The notes under the pieces were generated by a model. The model had not been told where the DNA came from, made no database searches, and saw only the letters and a list, made by a program, of their open reading frames with translations. A program made the position numbers and the translations under genes. Shown piece after piece: positions 8,066 through 16,847 of a stretch of DNA of 64,000 nt (its first letter is position 1; the number at the start of each line of letters is the position of its first letter). Source of the DNA: Blastococcus sp. (GTDB lineage: Bacteria > Actinomycetota > Actinomycetes > Mycobacteriales > Geodermatophilaceae); the NCBI GenBank assembly GCA_025465355.1, contig JAODNN010000106.1, positions 17,783-81,782 on the forward strand, read 5' to 3'.

Positions 8066-8130
8066 AGTTGATCATCGGCATATGGCTGCACGACACGCCG
8101 ACCTGGGCAGCCGTTCGCCGATGATCAACT
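8066..8130. terminator. Long inverted repeat between convergent genes
   Basis: The 14-base arm AGTTGATCATCGGC (8066-8079) is perfectly matched by GCCGATGATCAACT (8117-8130), and a second block (GGCTGC/GCAGCC) pairs inside. It lies between the ends of the alcohol dehydrogenase and xdhC and could end transcription from both sides. There is no U-run, so it may instead be an interspersed palindromic element. Confidence 0.5.
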
Positions 8131-8144
8131 CAGGGCGGCGACCC

Positions 8145-9266
8145 TCAGCGCTCGGCGGTGCGGTGGATGGGGCCGTCGGTCCCGGCGAGCCGCTCTCCTG
8201 ACCCGCCCCAGCGGCCCGCGATGATCTCGGCGGCGATGGAGACCGCGGTCTCCTCGGGGGTCCGCGCGCCCAGGTCGAGCCCGATCGGCGAGGAGAGCCG
8301 CGCGATCTCCTCCTTCGTCAGCCCCGCGTCGGCCAGCCGGGCCAGCCGCTCCTCGTGCGTGCGCCTCGAACCCATCGCGCCCACGTAGGCGACCGGGATA
8401 CGCAGGGCGAGCTCCAGCAGCGGGACGTCGAACTTCGGGTCGTGGGTGAGCACGCAGAGCACCGTTCGCTCGTCGATCCGGCCGGCGTCCACCTCCGCCT
8501 GCAGGTAGCGGTGCGGCCAGTCGACGATCACCTCGTGCGCGTCGGGGAACCTCTTTGGCGTCGCGAACACCGGACGGGCGTCGCAGACCGTCACCCGGTA
8601 GCCGAGGAACGCGCCCACCCGGGCCACGGCGGCGGCGAAGTCGATCGCCCCGAACACCACCATCCGCGCGGGCGGCGCGAACGAGTTGACGAACAGGCCC
8701 AGGTCGTCGCCGCGGCGCTCGCCGTCGTGGCCGAAGTGCAGCATCGCCGTCCGGCCGGCGGCCAGCATGCCGCGGGCGTCGTCCGCGACGGCGTCGTCCA
8801 GGCGCTGCAGCCCGAGCGATCCCGACACCCGGTCGGGCCAGATCACCAGCCGGCGGCCCAGCCGGTCGTCGGGCCCCTGCACGCAGGTGACGACGGCGAC
8901 CGGCTCGTGCCGGCCCACCGACTCGGCGATCTCGCCCAGCTCGGGGAACGACTCTCGGGACACGGTCTCGACGAACACGTCGAGGATCCCGCCGCAGGTC
9001 AGGCCGACGGCGAAGGCGTCGTCGTCACTGACGCCGTAGCGCTCGAGGGTCGGCTGCCCCGTCTCGACGACGTCCTTCGCCTCCTCGTAGACCGCGCCCT
9101 CGACGCAGCCGCCGGAGACGCTGCCCACCGCGGTCCCGTCCGGGCCTACCAGCATCGATGCGCCGGCCGGACGGGGCGCCGAGCGCCAGGTCGCCACCAC
9201 GGTGCCCATGCCGACGGTCTCCCCCGCCTGCCACCAGCCGATGAGATCCTCGAGAACGTCACGCAT
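8145..9266 (-). CDS. XdhC/CoxI-family molybdenum hydroxylase maturation protein
   Basis: 373 residues. XdhC-type proteins bind molybdenum cofactor, promote its sulfuration and insert it into xanthine-dehydrogenase-family enzymes. The N-terminal XdhC_CoxI domain includes TVVATWRSAPRPAGASM and SVSGGCVEGAVYEEA. The C-terminal Rossmann domain has MVVFGAIDFAAAVARVGAFLGYRVTVCDARP and YVGAMGSRRTHEER. The ATG at 9266 follows a good ribosome-binding site (GGAAGGAA). It is the last gene of a minus-strand trio with the CoxE- and CoxD-like genes. Confidence 0.9.
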   Translation of the reverse strand: MRDVLEDLIGWWQAGETVGMGTVVATWRSAPRPAGASMLVGPDGTAVGSVSGGCVEGAVYEEAKDVVETGQPTLERYGVSDDDAFAVGLTCGGILDVFVETVSRESFPELGEIAESVGRHEPVAVVTCVQGPDDRLGRRLVIWPDRVSGSLGLQRLDDAVADDARGMLAAGRTAMLHFGHDGERRGDDLGLFVNSFAPPARMVVFGAIDFAAAVARVGAFLGYRVTVCDARPVFATPKRFPDAHEVIVDWPHRYLQAEVDAGRIDERTVLCVLTHDPKFDVPLLELALRIPVAYVGAMGSRRTHEERLARLADAGLTKEEIARLSSPIGLDLGARTPEETAVSIAAEIIAGRWGGSGERLAGTDGPIHRTAER

Positions 9267-9325
9267 CGCTGGGTTCCTTCCGTCCGGCGGTTCCGGCGGC
9301 CCTCTGCAGGGGGGCAGGGGGTCCT

Positions 9326-10408
9326 TCACGCACGCTGGATCACTCCCGACAGTTCCTCGAACGCCGCCATGCTGTGTCCGGAGACGAAGTGGTCGATCGA
9401 CGGCAACGCCGCCTGCATCCCACCGGTCAGCGGCTCGTAACCGGCCCGGCCCTTGTGCGGATTCACCCAGACGACGGAGTGGGCCAGCCGCCGCAGCCGC
9501 GTCATCTGCTCGGCGAGCAGCTCCGTGCCGCCTCGTTCCCAGCCGTCGCTGCAGACCACGACCACGGCGCCGCGCGCCGTCCCGCGCTGCCCCCAACGGT
9601 CGAGGAAGGCCTTGAGCACCTCGCCGAGCCGGGTGCCGCCGGACCAGTCGGGGATCGCCGATCCGCTGGCGATCAATGCGGCGTCCGGGTCGCGCAGCCG
9701 CAGCTGCGGCGTCACCCGCGTCAGCCGCGTTCCGATCGTGAACACCTCCGTGGAGGCCGGGCGCGCCCGGACGGCGGCGTGCGCGAACCGCAGCAGCGCG
9801 TCGGCGTAGGGCGTCATCGAGCCGGAGACGTCGATCAGCAGGACCACGCCGCGCGGCCGGGGCGCCCGACGACGGTGCAGCAGCCGGGTCACCTCGCCGC
9901 CGTCCCGCAACGCGCGCCGGACCGTCCGGGCCGGATGGACGGCGCCCAGCGCGCTCGGCCGGCGACGCCGGGAAGGCCGCATCGGGGCGGCGGGCACCAG
10001 GAGGGTGAACAGTCGCCGGAGGTGCTCGCGCTCGGCCGCGGTCAGGCCGGCCACGTCGCGGTGCCGGAGCACCTCGTCCGCGCTGGCGCGGGTGGCCAGC
10101 TCCTCGGTCTCCGCGTCGGCCTCGGACTCTCCAGAACCCCCGTCCAGCGGCGCGGAGACCGCCAGCTGCGGCGGCACGGACGCCGTCGGCCGGGCCGCCC
10201 GGGGCGCCTCGCCGGCGAAGTAGGCAGCGAATGCCGCGTCGTAGCGGACGAGATCGTCCGGGTCACCGCAGAGCGTGAGCCGGCCTGCCCAGTACACGGC
10301 GGTCGGGTTCAGCACGTCGAGCGCCCCGAGCGCGGCGAGCATCGCCTCGACGCGGTCCGGCGAGGCGGGCACTCCGGCGTGCCGGAGTGTCCGGGCGAAG
10401 CCCAGCAC
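9326..10408 (-). CDS. CoxE-like VWA domain protein
   Basis: About 360 residues from the GTG at 10408. The C-terminal half is a von Willebrand A domain with the MIDAS motif in LLIDVSGSMTPYADALLRFA, a later Thr in SGGTRLGEV and the Asp of VVVCSDGWERGG. CoxE partners the AAA protein CoxD in maturing the active site of CO dehydrogenase and related enzymes. The start is uncertain. A GTG at 10522 overlaps the upstream ATPase stop by eight bases, but it would translate through a repeat (10451-10503) that is noncoding elsewhere in the window, so the internal GTG is preferred. Confidence 0.87.
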   Translation of the reverse strand: MLGFARTLRHAGVPASPDRVEAMLAALGALDVLNPTAVYWAGRLTLCGDPDDLVRYDAAFAAYFAGEAPRAARPTASVPPQLAVSAPLDGGSGESEADAETEELATRASADEVLRHRDVAGLTAAEREHLRRLFTLLVPAAPMRPSRRRRPSALGAVHPARTVRRALRDGGEVTRLLHRRRAPRPRGVVLLIDVSGSMTPYADALLRFAHAAVRARPASTEVFTIGTRLTRVTPQLRLRDPDAALIASGSAIPDWSGGTRLGEVLKAFLDRWGQRGTARGAVVVVCSDGWERGGTELLAEQMTRLRRLAHSVVWVNPHKGRAGYEPLTGGMQAALPSIDHFVSGHSMAAFEELSGVIQRA

Positions 10409-10450
10409 CGTGTCGACGACGTCCCGGTTCCGCGGTGCTTTGACGGCCCT

Positions 10451-10503
10451 GTCCAGAGGCTCGCCGCGAGCGTGCGAGCGGGGAGGAGGACAGGGTCCTT
10501 CCA
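10451..10503 (-). repeat. Stop-codon-associated repeat element, copy 2
   Basis: This stretch matches 63865-63917 closely: shared blocks are GTCCAGAGGCTC, CGAGCGTGCGAG and GAGGAGGAC. It holds a stem-loop around the GAGCGTGCGAG core. In both places it lies just beyond a minus-strand stop codon (here that of the CoxD-like ATPase). It probably serves as a terminator or an mRNA 3' end. Confidence 0.55.
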
Positions 10504-10514
10504 GGGGTCCTCTT

Positions 10515-11456
10515 TCAGCCACCGAAGAGCGCCCCCCGGGCCAGTGCCTGGACGCGGTCGGTGTCCTCCCGGTACTTCAGGACGGCGCCCAGAGTGCGGG
10601 CCGCGAGATCCGGATCGAGGTCGCGGGCACCGAGCGTGTGCAGGGCGGTGGCCCAGTCCATCGACTCGGCGATGCCGGGGGGCTTGAGCAGGTCCAGCGT
10701 GCGGAGGGTGGCAGTGGCGCGGGCGACCTCGCGGGCCAGTTGCTCGGTCACCTGCGGCAGCCGACGGCGCAGGATCGCCACCTCGCGGTCGAAGTCGGGG
10801 TGCTGCAGCCAGTGGTAGAGGCACCGGCGCTTGAGCGCGTCGTGCACCTCCCGTGTCCGGTTGGAGGTGAGGACGACGAGGGGCGGCGTCTTCGCGTGCA
10901 CGGTGCCGAGCTCGGGGATCGAGATCGTGAAGTCGGAGAGGACCTCGAGCAGGAACGCCTCGAACTCGTCGTCCGCCCGGTCGATCTCGTCGACCAGGAG
11001 CACGCTCGGGGAGTCCTCCAGGGCCTGCAGCAGGGGGCGGGCAAGAAGGAAGCGCCGGTCGTAGAGAGAGGCCTCCAGCGACGCGGTGTCGTCGGTGGCG
11101 TGCGCCGCCTCGGCGGCCCGCAGGTGCAGCAGCTGACGGCCGAAGTCCCAGTCGTAGAGGGCCTGGCTGGCCTCCAGACCCTCGTAGCACTGCAACCGGT
11201 AGAGCGGCCGGCCGGTGATCTCGGCCAGGGCCTGCGCCAGCGCCGTCTTCCCGACGCCCGCCTCGCCCTCGAGGAACAGCGGGCGGTGCATGACCAGCGC
11301 GAGATAGGCGGCGGTCGCCAGGCCCTCGTCGGGGAGGTAGCCGGTGGCCTCGAGCGCGGCCGCCAGCTCGCCGGGGCTGCCGAATCCGGGTTCCCCCTCC
11401 GGGTTCGGCGCAGCGGCGATCGGGTGCACGGTGGGCTCGCTCACGTAGGCGAGCAT
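10515..11456 (-). CDS. CoxD-like MoxR-family AAA ATPase
   Basis: 313 residues. Walker A GEAGVGKT is at 64-71, Walker B is LLVDEIDRAD, and sensor-type residues follow in VVLTSNRTREVHDALKRRC. The closest theme is the MoxR/CoxD chaperone ATPases that act with VWA proteins such as CoxE on CO dehydrogenase or related molybdenum enzymes. The ATG at 11456 begins MLAYVSEPTVHP; a GTG at 11444 is a second candidate. It is first in the unit coxD-like, coxE-like, xdhC. Confidence 0.9.
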   Translation of the reverse strand: MLAYVSEPTVHPIAAAPNPEGEPGFGSPGELAAALEATGYLPDEGLATAAYLALVMHRPLFLEGEAGVGKTALAQALAEITGRPLYRLQCYEGLEASQALYDWDFGRQLLHLRAAEAAHATDDTASLEASLYDRRFLLARPLLQALEDSPSVLLVDEIDRADDEFEAFLLEVLSDFTISIPELGTVHAKTPPLVVLTSNRTREVHDALKRRCLYHWLQHPDFDREVAILRRRLPQVTEQLAREVARATATLRTLDLLKPPGIAESMDWATALHTLGARDLDPDLAARTLGAVLKYREDTDRVQALARGALFGG

Positions 11457-11555
11457 CCCACCTGCGCCGACACGGGCGGCGGGTCGGATGCGACGTCGCG
11501 CAACGTTCCCGAGGCCCCGCAGGGGGTCCCGGTGGGTGCAGGGCACGATGGCGGC

Positions 11556-12839
11556 ATGCCTACGCCGTCCGACGAACTCGTCCTCGGCCACGATCTACGC
11601 AGCTTCGTCGACGCCTCCCCCTCGCCCGGCCACGCAGTGGCCGAGCTCGCCCGGCGGCTCGAGGCCGCCGGGTTCACCGAGCTCGCCGAGACCGACACGT
11701 GGACGCCCACGCCCGGGGCCGGCCACTACGTGGTCCGCCACGGCAGCCTCATCGCCTTCCGCGTGGGAAGCCGGCCGCTGTCGGAGGCCGGGCTGCGCAT
11801 CGTCGGTGCCCACACCGACTCGCCGACGTTCAAGGTGCGCCCGCATTCCGACGTCCGCCAGGCGGGGTACCGGCTGATCGGGGTCGAGCCCTACGGCGGG
11901 GGGCTGTGGCACACCTGGCTCGATCGCGAGCTGACCGTCGCGGGGCGGGTGGCGTTGCGGGGAGGCGGGACGACGCTGGTCCGGCTGCCCGGTGCACCCG
12001 TGCGACTGCCGTCCCTGGCGATCCATCTCGACCGGAGCGTGAAGGAGGGCCTGACGCTCGACCCGCAGAAGCACCTCGTGCCGGTCTGGGACCGGGACCT
12101 CGGCACCGAGCCGGGCCTCGCCGAGGCGTTGGCGGATGCGGTGGGCGCCGGGCCAGACGACGTCGTCGGCCACGATCTCGTGCTCACCGACACCCAGCCC
12201 GCCGCCGTGGCCGGCGCGGACGGGAACTGGGTCGCGGCGCCGCGGCTGGACAACCAGGGCAGCTGCCACTCGGGCCTGCTCGCCCTGCTGGCCGCCGCGG
12301 CGGGCGAGCGCACCCAGGTCCTCGTCTGCAACGACCACGAGGAGGTCGGCAGCGGGTCGATGTCCGGCGCGCGCGGGAGCTTCCTCGAGGACGTCGTCGT
12401 GCGGCTGGCCGCCGCGACCGATCCGGCCGATCGACAGGCGGTGCATCGCGCGATCGCCCGCTCGGTGCTGGTCTCGGCCGACATGGCGCACGCCGTGCAT
12501 CCGACCCGCTCGGACCGGCACGAGCCGGAGCACCGGCCGCAACTCGGTGGCGGGCCGGTGCTGAAGCTGAACGCCAATCAGGCCTATGCGACCGACGCGA
12601 CCACCGGCGGCTGGTTCACCGAGCGCTGCGCCGAGGCCGGCGTGCCGGTGCAGCACTTCGTGAGCCGCGCCGACCTGCCCTGCGGCAGCACGATCGGGCC
12701 GCTCACCGCCACCCGACTCGGCATCGCCACGGTCGACATCGGTGCGCCGACCCTGGCGATGCACTCCTGCCGGGAGCTCGTCTCGGCGCTCGACGTCCCC
12801 CTGATGGTCTCCGCCCTGACTGCCTGTCTGGAGAACTGA
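11556..12839 (+). CDS. M18-family aspartyl aminopeptidase
   Basis: 427 residues matching the M18 (DNPEP/ApeB) metallopeptidases, which remove N-terminal acidic residues from peptides using two metal ions. Landmarks in order are GAHTDSPTFKVRP (first metal His and Asp), PRLDNQGS (bridging Asp), CNDHEEVGSGS (catalytic Glu pair), SADMAHAVHPTRSDRHEPEHRP, and LPCGSTIGP near the end. It is a cytoplasmic enzyme with no signal peptide. The ATG at 11556 has no ribosome-binding site. It stands alone, divergent from the CoxD-like gene. Confidence 0.95.
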   Translation: MPTPSDELVLGHDLRSFVDASPSPGHAVAELARRLEAAGFTELAETDTWTPTPGAGHYVVRHGSLIAFRVGSRPLSEAGLRIVGAHTDSPTFKVRPHSDVRQAGYRLIGVEPYGGGLWHTWLDRELTVAGRVALRGGGTTLVRLPGAPVRLPSLAIHLDRSVKEGLTLDPQKHLVPVWDRDLGTEPGLAEALADAVGAGPDDVVGHDLVLTDTQPAAVAGADGNWVAAPRLDNQGSCHSGLLALLAAAAGERTQVLVCNDHEEVGSGSMSGARGSFLEDVVVRLAAATDPADRQAVHRAIARSVLVSADMAHAVHPTRSDRHEPEHRPQLGGGPVLKLNANQAYATDATTGGWFTERCAEAGVPVQHFVSRADLPCGSTIGPLTATRLGIATVDIGAPTLAMHSCRELVSALDVPLMVSALTACLEN

Positions 12840-12853
12840 GCGCTCAGGCGAGA

Positions 12854-12891
12854 ACGGCGGCCGACCGAGTCTGTGCTCGGTCGGCCGCCGT
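12854..12891. terminator. Bidirectional terminator hairpin
   Basis: A perfect 16-base stem (ACGGCGGCCGACCGAG and its complement) with a six-base loop TCTGTG. It sits between the convergent aminopeptidase and PRC-barrel genes and is followed by a short CGCTT. Confidence 0.85.
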
Positions 12892-12905
12892 CGCTTCCGG
12901 GTGGC

Positions 12906-13718
12906 TCAGCTGCGCCGCGTGTCCGGGGGCCCGTCAACCTCGACCTGCTCCTTGCGGACGGTCTCGTCGACCTGCGCCTCGTCGGTCACGGTCTGCTTGT
13001 CCAGGCGGACGCGCTCCACCGGCACCGCCTCCTTGTCCACGACCGGACGCTCGGCGTGCAGCGTGACCTCGTGCTCCTCCTCGCTGATCGCGGGCCCGTC
13101 CATGGCGTCGCCGAGGTTGGCCTCGGTGATGGGCTCGCGCTCGACGACGACCTCCTCGCGGGAGACCGGCACCGTCGTGGTCACGTTCTCGGTGACGACG
13201 TACTTGCGCAGCCGGGCGCGGCCGACCTCCTCGGACCGGGTGCCCACATCGAGGCGCTCCTCGGACCGGGTCATGGCGTCGTCCGTGGTCGGGCCGGAGG
13301 TGTCGTGGCCGACCGTCCCGCGTGCGTCGGTGTCCGTCCCCCCCGTGTCGTAGCCGGCGCGGGCCGTGTCGTCACCGCTGCCGGCCACTCCAGCTGTCTG
13401 CGTGCCGTTGCCCATGTCGTAGTACCGGTACAGCTCGCTCTCCTCCGCGGGAGAGAGGTGGCCGTCGGTGTCGATCTTCGGGGCACCCTTCACCTGGTCC
13501 TTGCTGAGGGGTACCCGCAGTCCGTCGTCGGTCAGGTCGGCGTCCCGGATCGGGACGAAGGACTCCTTCGTGCCGAACAGGCCGGTCCGCACCGTGACCC
13601 ATTCCGGCTGACCGGTCTCGTCATCGAGATAGACCTCTGAGGCGGACCCGAGCTTCTCGCCGGACCGGTCGTAGACGTCCTGGCCGATCACGCGGTCGAT
13701 GGTGTCGCTGCCGATCAT
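12906..13718 (-). CDS. PRC-barrel and DUF2382 domain protein
   Basis: 270 residues. The N-terminal PRC-barrel (about 5-75) includes IGQDVYDRSGEKLGSASEVYLDDETGQPEWVTV. A flexible Gly/Asp/Thr-rich linker (about 100-150) follows. The C-terminal DUF2382 domain has EERLDVGTRSEEVGRARLRKYV and VPVSREEVVVEREP. Such proteins are common in stress-tolerant bacteria and are usually described as stress- or photosystem-like; the molecular role is unknown. The ATG at 13718 is preceded by AGGAG. It is monocistronic. Confidence 0.88.
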   Translation of the reverse strand: MIGSDTIDRVIGQDVYDRSGEKLGSASEVYLDDETGQPEWVTVRTGLFGTKESFVPIRDADLTDDGLRVPLSKDQVKGAPKIDTDGHLSPAEESELYRYYDMGNGTQTAGVAGSGDDTARAGYDTGGTDTDARGTVGHDTSGPTTDDAMTRSEERLDVGTRSEEVGRARLRKYVVTENVTTTVPVSREEVVVEREPITEANLGDAMDGPAISEEEHEVTLHAERPVVDKEAVPVERVRLDKQTVTDEAQVDETVRKEQVEVDGPPDTRRS

Positions 13719-14053
13719 CGTGGGGTGCTCCTGTCTGCAAGGGGGCTGTGCGGTCACCCATGTGGGTGACCGGGGCCACGTGCGGAAAACGGGTCCGCCC
13801 TTCCGACACGCCCGGCAGCCCCGGGCCGGATGGCTGAGTGGCGGTTCCGGGCCGCGCCTCTCCGGCCCTCTTCCGGACGTTTCGCCAGGTCACGCGCGGT
13901 TTGATAGTGCGCAACCCGGTGTCACACACGACATTCGTGGAACAGATGGGCGTGGTCACGCTCCGACATCTCGCCCCCTCCCGGGCGTGTCGTGTCGGGC
14001 CGCAGCCTCGCCCCCGACGGCGCGTCGTCCGTCCGTGGGGCGCGGCCGGTGCT
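13719..14053. other. Intergenic region with a palindrome
   Basis: This stretch between divergent genes holds no convincing reading frame. It contains the inverted repeat GGTCACCCA-TG-TGGGTGACC at 13752-13771, 34 bases upstream of the PRC-barrel start on the minus strand, where it could be an operator. I see nothing else recognisable. Confidence 0.4.
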
Positions 14054-14059
14054 TAGCGT
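14054..14059 (+). promoter_or_regulatory. -10 box of a leaderless promoter for the DUF3097 gene
   Basis: TAGCGT lies exactly six bases before the GTG at 14066, matching the TAnnnT leaderless signature of this genome. Confidence 0.5.
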
Positions 14060-14065
14060 CGGGAG

Positions 14066-14875
14066 GTGCCTCCCCGTTCGCCGTACGACAACCTGGTCCA
14101 CCCCCGCACGGTCAAGAAGCCCAGCCCGCAGGTAGAGGCGGAGCGCGACCTCGTCGTCGAGGACCCGAGCTCGGGCTTCGTGGGCGCCGTGGTGCGCTGC
14201 GAGAAGGACGTCGTCCACCTCGAAGACCGGTTCGGAAAGGTGCGGGCCTACCCCCTCGGTCCCGGGTTCTGGGTCGACGGGCGGCCGGTGGTGCTGGTCC
14301 GGCCGAAGCCCGCGGCGCCCGCCGGCCCGTCCCGCAGTGCCTCCGGGTCCACGTATGTCGCCCACGCCCGCGCCCGCGTCGCGCGCGAGGGACGCATCTA
14401 CGTCGAGGGCAAGCACGACGCCGAACTGGTGGAGAAGGTCTGGGGCCACGACCTCCGCATCGAGGGCGTCGTCGTGGAGCCGCTGCACGGCGTGGACGAC
14501 CTGCCGTCGATCGTCCGCGAGTTCCGCCCGGGGCAGGGACGCCGGCTCGGCGTGCTGGTCGACCACCTCGTGCGCGGCTCGAAGGAGTCGCGGATCGCCG
14601 AGCAGGTGACCGGTGAGCACGCCCTCGTCGTCGGTCACCCGTTCATCGACATCTGGCAGGCCGTCAAGCCCTCTGTCGTCGGGATCAAGGCCTGGCCGGT
14701 CGTGCCCAAGGGGCAGCCCTGGAAGGAGGGCGTCTGCACGGCACTGGGCTGGGAGGACGACACCGGCTACGTCTGGGCGCAGCGGATCCTGGCGCGGGTG
14801 CGCACCTGGACCGACCTCGAGCCGACCCTGATCGGCCGCGTCGAGGAGCTCATCGACTTCGTCACGACGGACTGA
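14066..14875 (+). CDS. DUF3097 family protein
   Basis: 269 residues, full length for this actinobacterial family of unknown function. Recognisable segments are SPYDNLVHPRTVKKPSPQVE at the N-terminus, then RIYVEGKHDAELVEKVWGHDLRIEGVVVEPLHG, GVLVDHLVRGSKES and VVGHPFIDIWQAVKP. The acidic EGKHDAELVE and DHL positions recall a Toprim-like fold, which would suggest nucleic-acid or phosphate chemistry; that is inference. The start is GTG, probably leaderless. Confidence 0.88.
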   Translation: MPPRSPYDNLVHPRTVKKPSPQVEAERDLVVEDPSSGFVGAVVRCEKDVVHLEDRFGKVRAYPLGPGFWVDGRPVVLVRPKPAAPAGPSRSASGSTYVAHARARVAREGRIYVEGKHDAELVEKVWGHDLRIEGVVVEPLHGVDDLPSIVREFRPGQGRRLGVLVDHLVRGSKESRIAEQVTGEHALVVGHPFIDIWQAVKPSVVGIKAWPVVPKGQPWKEGVCTALGWEDDTGYVWAQRILARVRTWTDLEPTLIGRVEELIDFVTTD

Positions 14876-14880
14876 CCCCG

Positions 14881-14951
14881 TCGAGATCACGCGATCTCGT
14901 CGTCATGGGCCCCCGGAGGCGCCGAGTTCACGCGATCTCGGTGCCTCCGGG
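14881..14951. terminator. Double palindrome between convergent genes
   Basis: Two hairpins in tandem. The first is CGAGATC-ACGC-GATCTCG (14882-14899). The second is a longer stem, CCCGGAGGC (14912-14920) with GCCTCCGGG (14943-14951), enclosing another GAG..ACGC..CTC palindrome. It lies between the DUF3097 and aldo-keto reductase ends. The inner palindrome recurs at 57287. Confidence 0.6.
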
Positions 14952-14957
14952 CGGTGC

Positions 14958-15794
14958 TCAGCTGGGGATGCGGTTCATCTCGTCCGGGTTGGGGCCGGTG
15001 CGCTCGCCGCGATCGAGCGCGGAGATCGCCGCCATGTCCGACTCGTCGAGCGCGAAGTCGAAGATCGCGAAGTTCTCCTCGATCCGGCTGCGGGTGACCG
15101 ACTTCGGGAAGACGACGTCCCCGCGCTGGACGTGCCAGCGGAGCGTGACCTGCGCCGGGCTGCGGCCGAGCCTCTCCGCGATGCGGCCGATCACCGGGTC
15201 GCCGGCCACCTTCCCGCGCGCGATCGGTGACCACGCCTCGGTCACGATCTCGTGGTCGGCGTTGACCGCGCGCACCTCGTCCTGGGTCAGGAAGGGGCTG
15301 ACCTCGATCTGGTTGACGGCCGGCGTCACCTCCGACGCGGCCAACAGGTTCCGGAGGTGGTGTGGCTGGAAGTTCGAGACGCCGATCGCCTTGACCCGGC
15401 CGCCGGCGTAGATCTCCTCCATCACCTTCCACCGGGCCACGTAGTCGCTCACGGCCGGAAGGGGCCAGTGGATGAGGAACAGGTCGAGGTAGTCGAAGCC
15501 GAGGTCGGCCAGGCTCTGGTCGAAGGAGCGCAGGATGTCGTCGCGCTCGAGCCGGTTGTTGTTCAGCTTGCTGGTCACGAAGACCTCACCGCGGTCGATG
15601 CCGAACTCGCGGACGGCCTGCCCCACCTCCTTCTCGTTGCCGTACATCTGCGCGGTGTCGATGTGCCGGTACCCGATCTCCAGGGCGGCCGTGGTGGCCG
15701 CCGCCGTCTCCGCGGGCTTGATCTGGAAGACGCCGAAGCCCAGCTGGGGGATCTGGACGCCGTTGTTGAGCGCAATGGTGGGCACGGATGCCAC
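14958..15794 (-). CDS. Aldo-keto reductase (2,5-diketo-D-gluconate reductase type)
   Basis: 278 residues with the complete catalytic tetrad: D46 and Y51 in HIDTAQMYGNE, K76 in VTSKLNN and H109 in FLIHWPLP. The NADPH-binding C-terminus has VFPKSVTRSRIEENFAIFDF. The enzyme reduces small carbonyl compounds with NADPH; the true substrate cannot be inferred. No operon partners are obvious; tryptophan 2,3-dioxygenase lies 116 bases upstream on the same strand. Confidence 0.92.
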   Translation of the reverse strand: MASVPTIALNNGVQIPQLGFGVFQIKPAETAAATTAALEIGYRHIDTAQMYGNEKEVGQAVREFGIDRGEVFVTSKLNNNRLERDDILRSFDQSLADLGFDYLDLFLIHWPLPAVSDYVARWKVMEEIYAGGRVKAIGVSNFQPHHLRNLLAASEVTPAVNQIEVSPFLTQDEVRAVNADHEIVTEAWSPIARGKVAGDPVIGRIAERLGRSPAQVTLRWHVQRGDVVFPKSVTRSRIEENFAIFDFALDESDMAAISALDRGERTGPNPDEMNRIPS

Positions 15795-15910
15795 AGGGTG
15801 GTCCTCTCGAATCGATGGGCGCCGCGCATCAGGACCCGCGCGGCCTGCCGGCTGACCGGCCTACCCGGCCTCCGGTGGATCAACCCGCCCGCTTTCGCCC
15901 AGCGGAAGCC

Positions 15911-16807
15911 TCACGCGACCGTGCGGGCGGCCCACAGGTCAGGGAAGACGACGCGGGCAGCGCTGCGCTCCAGCCAGGCCAGGCCCGCCGATCCCCCACT
16001 GCCGGGCTTGGCGCCCATCGCCCGCCGGACCGCCGTCACGTGCCGTTGCCGCCACGTGGTGAACACCTCTGCGACGTCGGTGAGCGCCTCGCCGAGCATG
16101 AACAGGTCGTTTCCCGGGCGTGGATCGCGGTAGACCTCGACCCACAGCGCCGTGACCCCCGGATCGGCCTCGTGCGTGACGGACCGGTCCCGATCCAGGA
16201 CCCCGGGCGGTACCGGCAGCCCGCGCCGGGACAGGTACGCCAGCACGTCGTCCTCCAGGGACGGGGCGGCGAGCGCGCGGAGCAGGTCGGCGTGCACGGC
16301 CGGAAGCCCCTGGTGCGGGCGGACCACGGACTCGGCCTTCAGCCCGAGCAGGAACTCCACGTGCCGGTACTCGTAGGACTGGAAGCCGGAGGCCTCGCCG
16401 AGCTGGTCGCGGAAGCCGTTGAACTCGGTGGGGGTGAGCCACAGCAATGATCCCCAGCTCGCGTCCAGCGACCGGAGGTGGTGCACCGAGCGTCGGATCG
16501 CCGACAGTGCGCCGTCCAGGTCGTCGGCGCGGAGCAGCCGCTGGGCCAGCTCCCACTCCCGCCGCAGCAGCGTGAACCAGAGCTCCATGACCTGGGTGAC
16601 GACGAGGAACGACGGCTCCGCGGGGTGGTCGGTGACCGGACGGACCAGGGCCTGGAGCGCGCGGACGCCGACGTACTGCTCGTACGGCGTCGCCTCGGCG
16701 AACTCCACGATCGGCTCGGCCACGGCGTCCGCGTCACCCACCGGTTCGGGCCGCGCGGGCGGCGTACCGGCCGGAGCGGAGGACGCACGGAGCCGTCTGG
16801 TCGTCAC
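15911..16807 (-). CDS. kynA: Tryptophan 2,3-dioxygenase
   Basis: About 298 residues. It opens the indole ring of tryptophan to N-formylkynurenine using heme and O2. The family signature runs through TPYEQYVGVRALQAL, the segment FNGFRDQLGEASGFQSYEYRHVEFLLG, the heme-proximal WRQRHVTAVRRAMG and GSGGSAGLAWLERS. The GTG at 16807 is preferred; an ATG at 16867 would overlap the MFS gene by 20 bases. Other kynurenine-pathway genes are not present in the window. Confidence 0.9.
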   Translation of the reverse strand: MTTRRLRASSAPAGTPPARPEPVGDADAVAEPIVEFAEATPYEQYVGVRALQALVRPVTDHPAEPSFLVVTQVMELWFTLLRREWELAQRLLRADDLDGALSAIRRSVHHLRSLDASWGSLLWLTPTEFNGFRDQLGEASGFQSYEYRHVEFLLGLKAESVVRPHQGLPAVHADLLRALAAPSLEDDVLAYLSRRGLPVPPGVLDRDRSVTHEADPGVTALWVEVYRDPRPGNDLFMLGEALTDVAEVFTTWRQRHVTAVRRAMGAKPGSGGSAGLAWLERSAARVVFPDLWAARTVA

Positions 16808-16847
16808 CCGGCCATGATCACCTATCGGGCGCTGCCCGGAAGAACCG

